Below, in pieces: positions 1 to 10,961 of a DNA stretch of 64,000 nt (positions within the stretch are counted from its first letter, which is position 1; each line of letters starts with the position of its first letter). The position numbers and the translations under genes are program-made. A model generated the notes under the pieces. The model was given only the letters and a program-made list of their open reading frames with translations, was not told the DNA's origin and did no database searches. Origin of the DNA: Acanthaster planci (lineage: Eukaryota > Echinodermata > Asteroidea > Valvatida > Acanthasteridae); assembly GCF_001949145.1 (NCBI RefSeq), contig NW_019091380.1, positions 1,557,600 to 1,621,599 on the forward strand, read 5' to 3'.

Positions 1-1833
1 TACGTTGGGTAAGGGCAAAACCCGTTTTATAAATATATTTTTTAACTTTGCACTTAAATCAAATGTCAAAAGGGACTGTATAAATAACAAAATCTGTTTT
101 AAATGCTAAATCTCGGGCATCCTTGGGGGTTGAAATGTAACAGTCAAGAGCAATATATCTAATATATATACTAAAATATTCCTACATTCAGTCTTATTTC
201 CATGAATTAGATTTAATCCCGCTTTCTTGGATTTCTAAGCAAAGTCAAAATAGATGTTGTAATTCTGCTTGTTCATTTAGGACGTTACAGCACAGTTTTA
301 ACAAAAACACACCAACAAATTCAGAAGTCCATTATTGGATTTTTTGTTGAACTTGAGCACACTTAAAACGCCCCAAAAATATAATGGAAGATTCTAACAT
401 CACATGTGTATCACATGGGCCATGCTCGGCCAATTGTTTTGCTGTACACCTGGCTCAGTCACATGATTGTGCATTTCCATATTTCAAGCAGTCCAGCACT
501 ACAGTACCACAGTTCGAACACATTTAAATTGCCTTGCAGAATCGAGGTAAGAATTACCGTAGTTTATTTCCAATCAAGAAATAATGTAGACATGTCTTTG
601 AATCATTTTGCATCAAAATGTAATGTTTTAAATATATAGAAATAGCAACTTGCAGATCTAGTGCCCTTACTAGTGGAGTAGTAATACTGAGAGCATAGAG
701 AGATTGTTTGCATGTAAAGAAGGATGCGTGAAAAAGTAAACAAATGTATAGAACTGTGTAAATACTATTAAAGGAAAGTTGTGCAATTGGAAATCGATTT
801 TGTTGCACTGTGTCCCAGACTACTGAGGGTCATATCTCTTGAGAAGGGAAAACCAGGGAATGTGACACTGTAACTAGTCACGGCATAATATAAATATGAT
901 TGCCAATCTTTCAAGTTTCAATTTCCACCTACATGTACATGTATCATAGTAATGCGATATATCCCACTCAATATATGCTCGTCAGTGAGTTCATCATGAC
1001 AGGTTTGAACCATGCCCCGAGTGTTTTTTTTTCTTTCTTTTTTCTTTTATTTTTCTCAAAATATTTACTTTCCGTACATGTTTTTCTTTTCTGTTTTTTC
1101 GATAAGTTCATACCCCTGGGGGATTTTTTTCAGGGAAATAAAGTCAAATATCCATTCACTAAAGACTGGTCTGGTTCCCATTTCCAATACACTGGACTCA
1201 GGCAACAAAAGTTGACAGTGACCTGTCTGAACCTCCGTGACTGCATGTACAGCCATTGTGAAAAAAATAGTGTTCCTAGACATGCCAAATTGTTAAAATG
1301 GAAAGAACACATGCTTGACATACTATGCACAAACCTTATGACACTTTCAAAAAAAACCAATACTCGTCCAAGTGTTATCTAATAACTGCTTCATTATTTT
1401 CCCAGCTAAATTTGACATTTTAGGACATGTTATCACTTTCTAAGTGATAACAAAACACTGCAAGGGAAAATGAACGTTAGTGATGTCTCTGTTGGGAGTG
1501 ACAATCACTCAATCGCTCTGAGCTTGGTCTGAGCAACTGGTCTTTTTCTGCCTGAATCTCCAACTTTACTTCCCTTTTTCACGTTTGTTGAAACAATCTT
1601 TCACAACCGGAAGGAAGGGCTGATGACGGAATAATTGACAAATCATGAAGCAAAATAGATCTACAGACCATGCTCTTTGTGCAAAAATACTGACATGACT
1701 GAGCTATCGTGAATATTGACAGACTGCACCCGACATACTGTAGGCCCTCATGACATAATCGGACAAAATTTAAAGCAGGTAGGCCCTAACCGTGCTAGCT
1801 ACATGTACCATTAGAGCTCATTCCATCATGTCC
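1..1833. other. AT-rich intergenic sequence, no gene recognised
   Basis: No open frame here shows a recognisable domain or consistent coding character. The longest frame (900-1382, +) runs through a T-rich tract at about 1021-1100, so its phenylalanine/serine-rich translation follows from base composition. Scattered ACATGTAC motifs occur, for example near 932-944. It may be intergenic or lie in an intron of a gene starting outside the window; the sequence does not decide this. Confidence 0.5.
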
Positions 1834-2437
1834 ACCATCATGGGGATTGTGGATTTCGGGACCTCTTTCCTTCACGGAGGGAAGATTTAGATTTAAGTTT
1901 TTAGACTCACCTTACCAGATGACAGCGACATTATTTCACAGAACTGCAGGGCAGGGCATTGAGTTCTGAGGGAAATTATGGGGCAGACACAATGACATCA
2001 ACAAAGCCTACGCACGCATGCATCCACTGGAAACAGACATGGCGATAATGTGAAATGTGCTTGGTACAGTGTCTCTAATTGGTGACTGGAAACCTGATCT
2101 CTGATTGGTCAAATATGTCACAAAAGCAGATTAGGGAGTAAGAGTATTGAAGAGAATAGCCAAAGCTCATACCACTGCATACAGTCTGCCATGTACACAT
2201 GCGTGTGTGTGTCAAGTTGACCATGCATTTACGTTGATAGACATAAGGTTAAAGTTACATCTTTCTCCCGCATGTCCCAATTTAGGCCTACCATGTTTAC
2301 TCGAGCTCTTTCAAGTGAAACCAAATATGGTCATGACAATCAAGAGACAATGCCTGAGTAGCACTCTTTTGCAGGGCCGCCCATCATTTGTAAAAGTAAA
2401 AACAGAGGGTCCCCAAATCCACAATCCCCACCATCGT
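1834..2437. repeat. Inverted-repeat pair, possible small non-autonomous element
   Basis: The sequence around 1834-1865 recurs in reverse complement around 2405-2437. The perfect core is GGGGATTGTGGATTT at 1842-1856 against AAATCCACAATCCCC at 2415-2429, with partial matching on both sides. About 550 bp separate the arms and no protein is recognised between them. This is compatible with terminal inverted repeats of a small transposon, but I found no clean target duplication, so the outer limits are uncertain. Confidence 0.45.
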
Positions 2438-2466
2438 GACCATGACGAGGCCTACACCCTACCCAC

Positions 2467-2519
2467 AGAACTGTGGGGTCCGACGTCCGCCCGCTCCCGA
2501 TGTTGGACCCCACAGTTCT
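2467..2519. repeat. Perfect 15-bp hairpin with 23-nt loop
   Basis: AGAACTGTGGGGTCC at 2467-2481 is exactly reverse-complemented at 2505-2519. The loop is GC-rich and contains several CpGs. It lies just outside the right arm of the 1834-2437 inverted-repeat pair and may belong to the same element. No RNA family is recognised. Confidence 0.6.
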
Positions 2520-4142
2520 TGTTAACCCTGACCGTGCCTACCATGACCACGTAAGCATGGTAGGACAGGATGTAGGCAATGATGTAGGCTAGGCCTAGTG
2601 TCACTGACATGACTGATGATCCGTCATATCCAGACTCCTGATGTCCATCTCATCTGATCATGATGTATCATCGTAAACCAATTGCCCGTTCTGTCATCAT
2701 GTTGATTTTAGCACCCCCGTGCAAGTAAGTGAACAAAGCTAGGGGGGAACATTTGTCTATAACATTTACAATCCCAAGCATTCATTCGCCAAACGTTACA
2801 CAACGTTGTTGTCATGAATTTATTCCCCTCTGTTAAGTCTTCTGAGCTTGCGCACATGAAACATGAAAAAGACTTATTGTCTTTGTAGGCCTAACGCACC
2901 TGATGGTATAGTCACCACGTCCCTATACTCGCCACCAAAGCAAAGAACAAAGAAGTATAGCTCTTAATCTGTTGTTCTTTAAGGGTCAAAGATTTTATGA
3001 TCGATAGTCTGCCAACTGATGCATTACAGCAAGTTATTCTGACCTCAGGCTTTGCATAGCGTTTTCCCACCTCAACCAATCATGCATATGCAAATGAGCT
3101 GTTTCCACCGTTCAGGCGACGGCATGAAGCAGCGCACCGCATGTCATTCAAAGTTTGGTCCCACCTACATCCTGAAACAGTGGCATAGCAACTTCTTCCT
3201 CAGGTTTACTCTGCTATGCCCATAGATCCTTCAGAAGAGGCGGTAGATAGGGTTTTCCAAGTGTAATCTTATTTAAAATGATGTCATTTGTTGTGGCAAC
3301 TTTGCGATAGGTGAAACTCTGATGCCTGGTGAAGTTAGGGCAGCTGGCGCAAAATTATAATGCGCGGATGTTTTATGACAAATTATGACGTAGACCATGT
3401 TTTAAGTGTATCTGTACATGCGTGTCCAAGACCACGGCGTACTTAACTAGGCTTTCGCCAAACATATTTCCTAGAAGAACTGTGGTTCCCTTTGTGAAAT
3501 TTATTTGTTACTTGTCCCCCCTCCCTCAAAATATGATTTTGTCCCATGTGAAATGCAAATAACCAAGATTTTCACCTGTTTGCATTGCCGAGACTGCACA
3601 GGGTGCATTTATTTGTCCAGGGTTTTATGAACGAAAATGAGCTCCACCAATAGCAATGCATGTGACTTGTCATTTGGCTTTTGTAATAATTATACCCCTC
3701 CCCTCTATTTTTCTGGAGGGGTATCAAAGCGTTAGCACCTACTAAAAAGTGTGCTGTTGTCAACTACGCTATTGTATTGATTTTCCAAAATAACAAGCAC
3801 ATTAAGTTTTAAAGTAATGGTGAACTCACACACTGGGCATACAGCCTTAACATGCCGAAAGTCAATGCCACCACCTACATTATACACGTAAGCATGACAA
3901 TTTAAATTTATTATCAGAAAGACATCTTAATGTCAAGGAAGAATAAACCATGTCAAAATGGAAGTAGACTTATCAAAGTATCTTGTTATAAGCTGAAAAC
4001 AAAACAATACATGGCTGTTAAGATTTACCATGTTCACAATTCAACGTAGGCTAAAATGCAGGTGGTGGCTACACCATAAGGCTCCCTGTGGCGCTAGATA
4101 AGAGACAGATTGTAAAAGAGAGCCACTACAGCCCTATTTCAT
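2520..4142. other. Gene-free stretch
   Basis: I see no coding exon, RNA gene or clear repeat here. Short open frames on either strand have no recognisable product. The base composition is mixed and no long low-complexity tract stands out. Confidence 0.45.
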
Positions 4143-4150
4143 GTATTTGT

Positions 4151-4905
4151 GTAGCCCCACTAGTGTGGCACGGATTCTCACTCCCGATCCATCCTTAGCC
4201 ACACATCCGTATATGCAATTTTGCGTTGGCGTATTTAACATTTTCGGCGCACCCACTTATCATCATGGGTGCAATTTCTTTTGCACACACACAGAGATGA
4301 TCCTAAGCCTCTCCACTTTCTTAGTGCCATTTATTGAATGATTTCACTCACGTTCTGATATTTTCCAGTCTTTTTGCCTTCACCCATTTAATCTCACGGG
4401 CTCGCTCTCGCAATTGCCATCTTTAAAATGAGGTCGTTGAACATTACGTCACTTGACCCCTCATTGTCTCGACGGCTGTTCCATGTCGAGACATCTAATC
4501 TGCTGCCCCAGTTTTGGAAGAGCCCATTGGTACAAGTAGTATCTTATCGCTCAGTCCGTGTATTAGATATGTCTTGACATGGAACAGCCGTCGAGACGAT
4601 GAGGGGTCAAGTGACCTAATGGGCAATGGCCTTATTTTAAAGACGGCGACTGTGAGTGTGAGAGCGAGCCCGTGAGATTGAATGGGTGAAGTTAAAAAGA
4701 CTGGAAAATACCAGAACGTGAGTGAAATCATTCAATAAATGGCGCTAAGTAGAGAGGCTAAGGATCATCTCTGTGTGGCAAAGAAATTGCGCCTACGATG
4801 ATAAGTGGGTGCGCCGAAAATGTTCAGTGCGCCGACACGAAATTGCGTATAGGATTTGTGGCTATGGATAGAGCGGGAGTGAGAGTCCGTGCCACATGGG
4901 GCTAA
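4151..4905. mobile_element. Large foldback element: two inverted arms of about 345 bp around a 61-bp spacer
   Basis: The left arm (4151-4499) and right arm (4561-4905) are reverse complements over nearly their whole length, with scattered substitutions and small indels. Shared landmarks include CGACGGCTGTTCCATGTC near the centre, CACGGGCTCGCTCTC, a stretch with GAATGATTTCACTCACGTTC, and TTTTCGGCGCACCCACTTAT. No transposase is recognised, so it would be non-autonomous. A 9-bp direct repeat GTATTTGTG lies outside both ends (4143-4151 and 4915-4923). This could be a target duplication like those of Mutator-type elements with long terminal repeats, but it does not abut the right arm exactly. Transcription through it would give a long hairpin RNA. 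Confidence 0.75.
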
Positions 4906-5002
4906 TATTCTCTGGTATTTGTGGGGCTAGGTCTTTACAACTAGGCCTCCAGTTAAAAAGGACAACTGACAAAAGTATGCTCATTACTAAAGATTCCCTT
5001 AC

Positions 5003-5131
5003 TAATGACGCAAAGGAGCCCCCTTCTGCTGTTTCGCTGCGGTCTTCCATGTCTTCCACGTCCACCTTCTTTTCACTCTTTTCACTCGCACATGTCGCAG
5101 TCGCACGACTCGAGCTGCTGGAAGCTGCCAT
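5003..5131 (-). CDS. Candidate first coding exon of an unidentified minus-strand gene
   Basis: Reading leftward from 5131, an ATG in a good context (AAAATGGC) opens a 43-codon frame that begins MAASSSSSRATATC and becomes highly charged (EKSEKKVDVEDMEDRSE). At 5002 a strong splice donor, GTAAGG, follows in phase 0. If unspliced, the frame runs on to 4862 through a hydrophobic stretch (MSILLSVVLF). An in-frame ATG at 5170 would add 13 residues, but the context at 5131 is better. The serine/alanine start and acidic tail are typical of eukaryotic N-termini, yet no family is recognised and no downstream exon was found. It is opposed by a possible plus-strand start 168 bp away. Confidence 0.35.
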
Positions 5132-5298
5132 TTTGTATTTCTTTTTATCGCTTGCGCAATGCGCAATCAACCTCGATTCCTGGCCGCGCCAGTTAGCTAG
5201 ACTTATTGAATTGATTAGCGCCCTCTTGGGACTTTTTCCGTCAGCTCATTATTCGCTCTCAATCAATAACTTTCAAAACAGTCTGCTAAAAAAGGCAA
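5132..5298. promoter_or_regulatory. CpG-rich interval between two possible divergent starts
   Basis: The 167 bp between the opposed ATGs contain TTGCGCAATGCGCAA (about 5152-5166), which resembles an NRF1 palindrome with one extra central base, and a GGCCGCGCC stretch near 5182. Both flanking starts read ATGGC inside YY1-like contexts (CAAATGGCGGCC on plus, AAAATGGCAGC on minus). NRF1 and YY1 sites are known features of TATA-less bidirectional promoters. The assignment rests on motif reading alone. Confidence 0.3.
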
Positions 5299-5442
5299 AT
5301 GGCGGCCCATGCATCGCCAAAAATTTTCTTTTTCTTGCGAGAATCAGAAAGCGAATTCAGTGTTTCTTTTATACAATGGCAAGTGTTCGAGTCTCTAAAA
5401 TATGATAAAACCACTTTTAAATCTGTAGAGGGTATTTTCAGG
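5299..5442 (+). CDS. Candidate short first exon of an unidentified plus-strand gene
   Basis: An ATG in a strong context (GCAAATGGCGG) opens a frame starting MAAHASPKIFFFLRESESEF. It is 59 codons long to a TGA if unspliced. A possible donor, TTTTCAG|GTGGTT, falls after position 5442. The translation has no recognised domain and no following exon could be found before the Axin region, so this may be chance. The divergent arrangement with the 5003-5131 exon is the main support. Confidence 0.2.
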
Positions 5443-5457
5443 TGGTTGAACTTTGTT

Positions 5458-5565
5458 GACGCAACTTGTGTTTGTTGACGCTTGTTGGAGCTTGGTAAAA
5501 TTCCATAGGTAGGCTGTGGGAACGGTCATGCTATTTAGCAAGCGTCAACAAACACAAGTAGCGTC
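5458..5565. repeat. 27-bp inverted repeat with 54-bp spacer
   Basis: The 27 bases at 5458-5484 (starting GACGCAACTTGTGTTTG) are repeated in reverse complement at 5539-5565 with one mismatch. Inverted arms this long and this clean look like a minimal MITE or a foldback remnant. The arms contain GTTGACGC units. No target duplication was identified. Confidence 0.65.
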
Positions 5566-6114
5566 AGGAAAGACTTTAAATTGAAACTACCAGAAAGAAA
5601 GATTATGTCTATTTTTGGAAACAAAGTACGAGTTGTATTTTTTCCAAGTTCATTTTTATGAAACCTGTTATAAAGTTCGCCTTTATGAGTTATATTTGTG
5701 AAGTTGAAGGTTGTCTACATGATACATATAGCAAAACTTGAAATTGTATATTTCTTGAAAATCCATTTGGACAAATATAACGTAAGAAAACAATGTTGAT
5801 TGAACTCATTTCGTAAAAGCGGTTTTTGCCGAAAATCGAAACAATGTTTCTAAAAATAGATCTCATAAGAACAAACTGGAGAATATGTACCTCCTACAAA
5901 CGAAATCTACAAAACGAAAACGGAACAATATCTCGTTAAAACGAAGTTGAAAAAAAAATTCATGAAACGAACTTCGAAAAGAACATATTATAAAGACGAA
6001 CTTAGCAAGATATACATGTACTTCACTGTTGGAAAATATACAAGTATACTTCTTGGCAACAGATGGCTTTCTTAATTTTTTAAAATATCCTTACCAATGG
6101 TCGACTCAACGCTT
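5566..6114. other. A-rich gene-free stretch
   Basis: This is AT-rich sequence with many short GAAAC/CGAA runs, especially at 5870-6000, and no coding signature. Similar words (AACGAA, ACGAAC) recur irregularly, but I could not define a repeat unit. Confidence 0.4.
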
Positions 6115-6200
6115 CAGTTTACTTAGCTCAGTGACCACATAGCTTTGAAGATTGCGCTCTAAACCGAAGTGGTTCGAATCCAGCCCAGGATATCTTAGTT
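6115..6200 (+). repeat. tRNA-derived SINE-like head (A and B boxes)
   Basis: An A-box-like TTAGCTCAGTGACC (6123-6136) is followed 48 nt downstream by a perfect B-box GGTTCGAATCC (6171-6181), the spacing of an internal RNA polymerase III promoter. The intervening sequence does not fold into a clean anticodon arm and no acceptor stem closes. It therefore reads as a SINE head or tRNA pseudogene, not a working tRNA. The tail downstream is not defined. Confidence 0.45.
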
Positions 6201-8265
6201 ACCAATCTTTGGGTTTTTTACAGTGTCTTCAAGAAGTTTTGATTTTTCAAACAGGCATATATATGTCAATTGTGAAATACACACAAATTAAGGAACAGAC
6301 TGGTGTAGTGTACCCGGTCAAATTTTCGGAGGGGTGGGGGGGGGGCTTGTTTGGGGAACCAAAAATTAGAATTTTTTCAAGTAGCTTTCAGACTTCTCTT
6401 GGGGTTGGGTTAAATTAAAGGGGCTTTTTGCATACTTTAGACAGAAGAGACATATAATAGACCAGAAATCGCCTCTCTCGCATTATTCTTCAAGAAATAA
6501 CTCCTTCTTTCGGAGGAGGAGGCATGGCCCCCCTCCTTCTTGAGCTGGGCACATAATGTGGGATAGAAAAGACACAATCGCTGGCGACTCGCGGGGCAAA
6601 CCAAGGTCAGTGAGTGAGTGGGTGCAATGACGAACAGCGCCATCTATATATCCCCCGCCCCCTTCGAGCTCATCAACTAACATTAAAACCGGCTTAGGGC
6701 AGTTTGTGTAGATCATGAATGGGCAATAACTTTAGTTTTCGCAGTGAAAAGGTCCTAAAGGCTTGTCCATAACCTAAAGTGTTTTCCAGTGTTTCCTGCT
6801 CCAAAAGATAAAAATAATCAACAGCTGAACACTAAAAAACCTAATATCTAACCTAAATTTGAGAACAACGTAAGGAGAAATTTTCACCAATCGATTCTGA
6901 AAGTTAATAACCTCCACACTTAATCTTCCTAACCAGTCCTGCCTGTCTCGCGTCAAACCTGTTGGGTCTGTTTTTATTTGATTCCTGGAGAGTAAAGATA
7001 TTCTGTCATTACAAAAGGTGTCACGCATTACGAGCCCTCCCGATCTCTGCTTGTAAGCACCATAGGCTGAACCTTCATTATGTGGACTTCTTTTGTGCAG
7101 AGGTCCACACTATGTATGCCACGCCTGCCCACATTTTCTCTCACCTCTCAAGTTCTTCAAAAACTGGAACCTCTCACGAGAATAGCATTTCTGGTTTTCA
7201 TTAGCAGAAAACACACGAACGCTCCTGGCGCTGGGAACAACATGCATAGCGAAGACATCAGTAAAATGAGTGAGGACAGACCGTACCCTGCCCTTTTAGA
7301 ATTAACATTAAGATGCATTTCACTTTGATCATTAATTTTTCATGGCACACGCTATTGGAAGATAACAGGGCTATTTCCTGGGTGTTTATGGAACAACCTG
7401 GGGCCCAGAGAAGAAAATCGGGTTAATTGAGAACAACGGATCCTTGGTAGAGCTTCCTTTTATGTGTTGGTCACCTGCGTATTTTTGCAGTGTTGAAGAA
7501 ATGCCAGATGTGTATGTTTGAAACCTCATCATGATCGCTCCTCTGTAGTTGTTAACATCGCGTTTCAAGCAGAGGATCGAAATCTTGCGTCTAGCTAGGC
7601 TATGGAGAAATCATCCCTCCTCCATTTCGTAACAAAAACTAGAAGGTACACCAAGGAATCCCCCTGTTGGAGTCCACGACGCATGTAGTGAAATATCGGT
7701 GATTTATTTCCGAGTTGGTCATCAGAAGCAAAGCAGGATCATTAATTTCGAATTTCGATTTCTTTTTTACTGGAAGAACCAAATGGTCTGGAAAGACTTT
7801 GAATTATGCCATACTTTCAGTCCAGGCTGCCGGCGGTCGTCCAGCCTTGGTCTTAGCCTGAAGCGATGAATCCTGGAGGATTCCTTCCCACTGCAGTTCG
7901 CCTCACTGTTAAAAGTATCATCTCTCTCCTGCAGGGGATGCCTTGGCCGGGAATAGCGACACCGTGTTCACATTTCAGAGGTATGTCAAATAAGTAAATA
8001 CATGTATATCTTTTTTTTCTTCAAAATTTACTTGGGGCACGGTACATACCATCGCATTACATATCGCCACATAGATATCATATTCCTTTATCTGTGCACC
8101 TGCGCGGTCTTTTGTTTTATGTGCATGAAACCGACAGCCGACTCGTTTTCAACACGACTGAATCTCAGTAAACCAGGAACAAGCGTAAAGGTAAATGTTA
8201 TAATCATTTTCTTCATTTTCCTGCTTTAATAATCGCCAGTATTTCAGGTTCATGATTTACGTTGC
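6201..8265. other. Gene-free stretch upstream of Axin
   Basis: Only short, unrelated open frames occur here. A G-run (GGGGTGGGGGGGGG) lies at about 6335-6347. No RNA gene or mobile element ends are recognised. Confidence 0.4.
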
Positions 8266-8892
8266 TCATTTAATGTTAACTGATCGAAGAGAAATCAGTT
8301 TTTTTTCTTGATAAGACGTGTTCCACCCTTTCAATATCTCGCTTTGTTGTTTCAAAAATTCGTTAACATTCCCGCGATGTATATAATTTTTGTTCCAAAT
8401 ATAAAATGCAAGTCGAGTGTTACTAAAAGCGGTCATCAAAATATCAAAACTTAGACAAATAAAGTACAGGCAATCAAATTGCATCCCCGCGCGGATCTGA
8501 CGATGCACAAAAATATAAAAAGATAGACTGAAATCGAATGTCTCAACGCATAAATTCCCGACTGGCAAAATTCCAATCAAATAATTCCAATTGGTGGTAA
8601 GCACGCGAACAGTTGTCATTTTTTGCACTAGCGAAATCTTTTGAAGTTGCCGACGACTACCGACAAAGGAAGACTCCATAGGTGACTGAAACTGTCGACT
8701 TAATCTCCGGCGATCATAATTGCTCATTTTCCTAAGCGGTCCATTTTTATTCCCAGACTGTAGTGGTGAAAACCCAATAAAAAATATAAAAAAGTGACGT
8801 GGTAAAAATCCTCCACACAATTGATGGTTTAGCCAAAGGCGTATTGTTGGCGTTCGAACAGCTACCCCTCTAATCCTGATCATCCAGTCCAC
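8266..8892 (-). other. Long orphan open frame of 208 codons, probably not a gene
   Basis: This is one of the longest uninterrupted frames outside Axin. The translation starts MDWMIRIRGVAV and is rich in F, I, L, N and S, without a recognisable domain, signal peptide or repeat. Its composition is that expected of AT-rich non-coding DNA read in this frame. A 208-codon frame is unusual enough to record but can occur by chance in 64 kb. Confidence 0.12.
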
Positions 8893-8929
8893 TGTGTTTA
8901 TTCATTCCTTTAAAAAATCGTTCTCGGGG

Positions 8930-9320
8930 TCTTTTGTTAGGTCTCACGGGCCATGAACTGCCGCGGCTTTCCTCCGCTTGTCCTCTCTGTTTTTATGGCC
9001 GATATGCTGGCAAGAGATAAAAACCGGCGCGGCAAAGCGGGCCCGTTTGTCGGCGGCAACATCACACGGCGCGGGCTGTTTTTATTAGCCGTGATAAATG
9101 ATTAACGTGGGTCGTCCGTCCGCCTACGAGGGAATGGCGGTCACAATGCATTATTATGCGACAGGAGGGCCGTGCGCTTTCCAGCAGCGCGAAGGAGCCA
9201 GCAGTCCCCTTTCAGTTGCCCGAGCGCGGGTGCCATCAGCAGCACACGGGTATGATCAGGCCCATCAGAACCGCGTTAATCGTGATACCACAAGGGATTC
9301 TTCACCAAGAATCTCTTCTG
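8930..9320. promoter_or_regulatory. CpG-rich block, candidate regulatory region or promoter
   Basis: CpG and GC content rise sharply against the AT-rich flanks (for example ACCGGCGCGGCAAAGCGGGC at about 9023-9042 and CACGGCGCGGGC at about 9065). Mixed in are AT-rich homeodomain/GATA-like words: TTTTTATGGCCGATA near 8990, AGAGATAAAAACC near 9014 and GTGATAAATGATTAACG near 9090. This mix is typical of a developmental enhancer or an unmethylated promoter. No TATA box or initiator is clear. It lies about 5.6 kb upstream of the first proven Axin exon. Confidence 0.35.
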
Positions 9321-10150
9321 GCAGAATTACACTGCGTGGGCACACAGGCCTACATGTACATCAGCCTTATTCGTTGTTATGCGTTTGTGATACTGCCGCT
9401 CAGCAGGTGTGTACTGTACATTAAGAAGTCTATATTTCCATTCAAAGAAACAATTATTATTGGCTGATGTTTTTGTCTACAGTTTACTGGCGAACTGTTC
9501 AGAATTTGCTCCTCTTTTCCTTGTCTCACAAGGCTTCTCACACAAGACCTTAAAAGCCATAACTTTCTTGGGGAGGTTTGGCATAGCAACGACCATCGAC
9601 CAGAGCACACTGTTCAAATAAACGCCATTCCTTCCTGCACGGTCCAGTGAAAAGATATACACCTTCTCCGTCACTGATCATTCATGTAGTTCTCGATGGC
9701 AAAACGAACATCGTTGTTCTTGGCCATATATTTTACAGCTTGATCTTTTTTTTTTAATGAAGGCATACCTTGCTACCATAACACATAAACGTTGGTAGTA
9801 AATTCTTGCCAACAGTCTCGTGTTTTCACGACATGGTTGTATAACCTTAAAACGACGATGATGGCCTATTCGGGCAAAGATAATGTCTGTACGCTATACT
9901 TCTGACTTCGTACCGAAAAAAAAGGTTATGAAAAAGGTAGTTCTACTATAGAAACCATTAACAAACTTTTACAGGCATGTTTACCCGATTCTTCGTTTTT
10001 TTTTAACTGGCCTGTCGATGCTCAAAATATAGTTTATCGACTCTGGTGTTGCCTACAGACCCAGCGGCTTCAAAAGACTTCAGAAAAAATGCAACCCTAC
10101 GAGGCAATTTGGCTCATTTAAACAGGCGCCGACTTGGCTTGCGAGGAGGC
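9321..10150. other. Gene-free stretch between CpG-rich blocks
   Basis: Short open frames on both strands overlap one another without any recognisable product. Nothing here resembles an RNA gene or a repeat end. Confidence 0.4.
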
Positions 10151-10154
10151 CCGT

Positions 10155-10187
10155 CGTTGACCGGACCCCGACCTGGCACGGTCAACG
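10155..10187. promoter_or_regulatory. CGTTGACCG palindrome with TGACC/GGTCA half-sites
   Basis: CGTTGACCG (10155-10163) and its exact reverse complement CGGTCAACG (10179-10187) are separated by 15 GC-rich bases. Each arm contains the nuclear-receptor half-site TGACC/GGTCA. It lies in a GC-rich patch (10120-10200) upstream of Axin. The long spacer is not a standard nuclear-receptor dimer spacing, so binding is speculative. Confidence 0.3.
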
Positions 10188-10961
10188 GCAAATTAATTCG
10201 TTGGGTGATTTGAATGGAAGCGGCAGGGGCTATTTATTTCGTCTATACATGTACAATGTACATGTATGGATTCGGTCCATGTGCATGTAGACCGCCAGTG
10301 GATCACGTGCAGAGTAGACTGAGAGTCCAATGTTGGACGTTCAGGATTTCGGGACACCCATTAACAAGGCTGCACCAAGGAGAATCCTTGAATTGGAGCC
10401 CGTTTGTTTTGCAATGGAACAATTCATCAATTTGCCCTTCTCACTACACGAAGAGTAAGTACATGAGTGATGCAGTGAATCATTTTGAAGCGGTCTTTTT
10501 TCTTCTCTTTTACCACCGAGCTTTGCCTTTCACGCAACGTTGACCCGCTGGACTTCCGAGCGGTCCTTTCTCTCTGTGTGCCTGGCGCTAGAATGCCGAA
10601 TACCCTCAGGGAATAGAATCCTCTATTCATAGAAATAGGAGTGGACTGTTTGATTCCCGCCATTTTGAACCAAGGACAATCGATTATTTCCCGTGTTTTG
10701 GTTTTAATGTCTGAATGTAGAATGAATGTAAAATCTTATAAACAGCAAAGTTAGGAATATATGAAGATTTGTACCAATACCAAGTCCAGTTACTTCGGCG
10801 TCTCCGGGCTTCGAAAAAGCAGGTTCGAGACAATACAATAACCCCCTATTTCACGAATGAGCATATCCGTCGGCCTACAGTCCGCTCTGTTCTGATTGGC
10901 GCGGCTTTTCCTTTGAGGAAACGTCACTGCCCTTTGGGAGCCATCGGGCGGCGGGCATGTG

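Noticed and set aside
900-1382. 160-codon plus-strand open frame
   Set aside because: It is driven by a T-rich tract (F/S runs) and has no domain or coding character.
4896-5405. 169-codon plus-strand open frame
   Set aside because: It is antisense to the better-supported minus-strand exon at 5003-5131 and begins inside the foldback; no domain is recognisable.
6123-6195. Functional tRNA gene
   Set aside because: A and B boxes are present but no acceptor stem or anticodon arm can be formed.
9098-9467. Overlapping plus-strand frames in the CpG-rich block
   Set aside because: High GC lowers stop frequency; the translations are unrelated in the two frames and lack any known motif.
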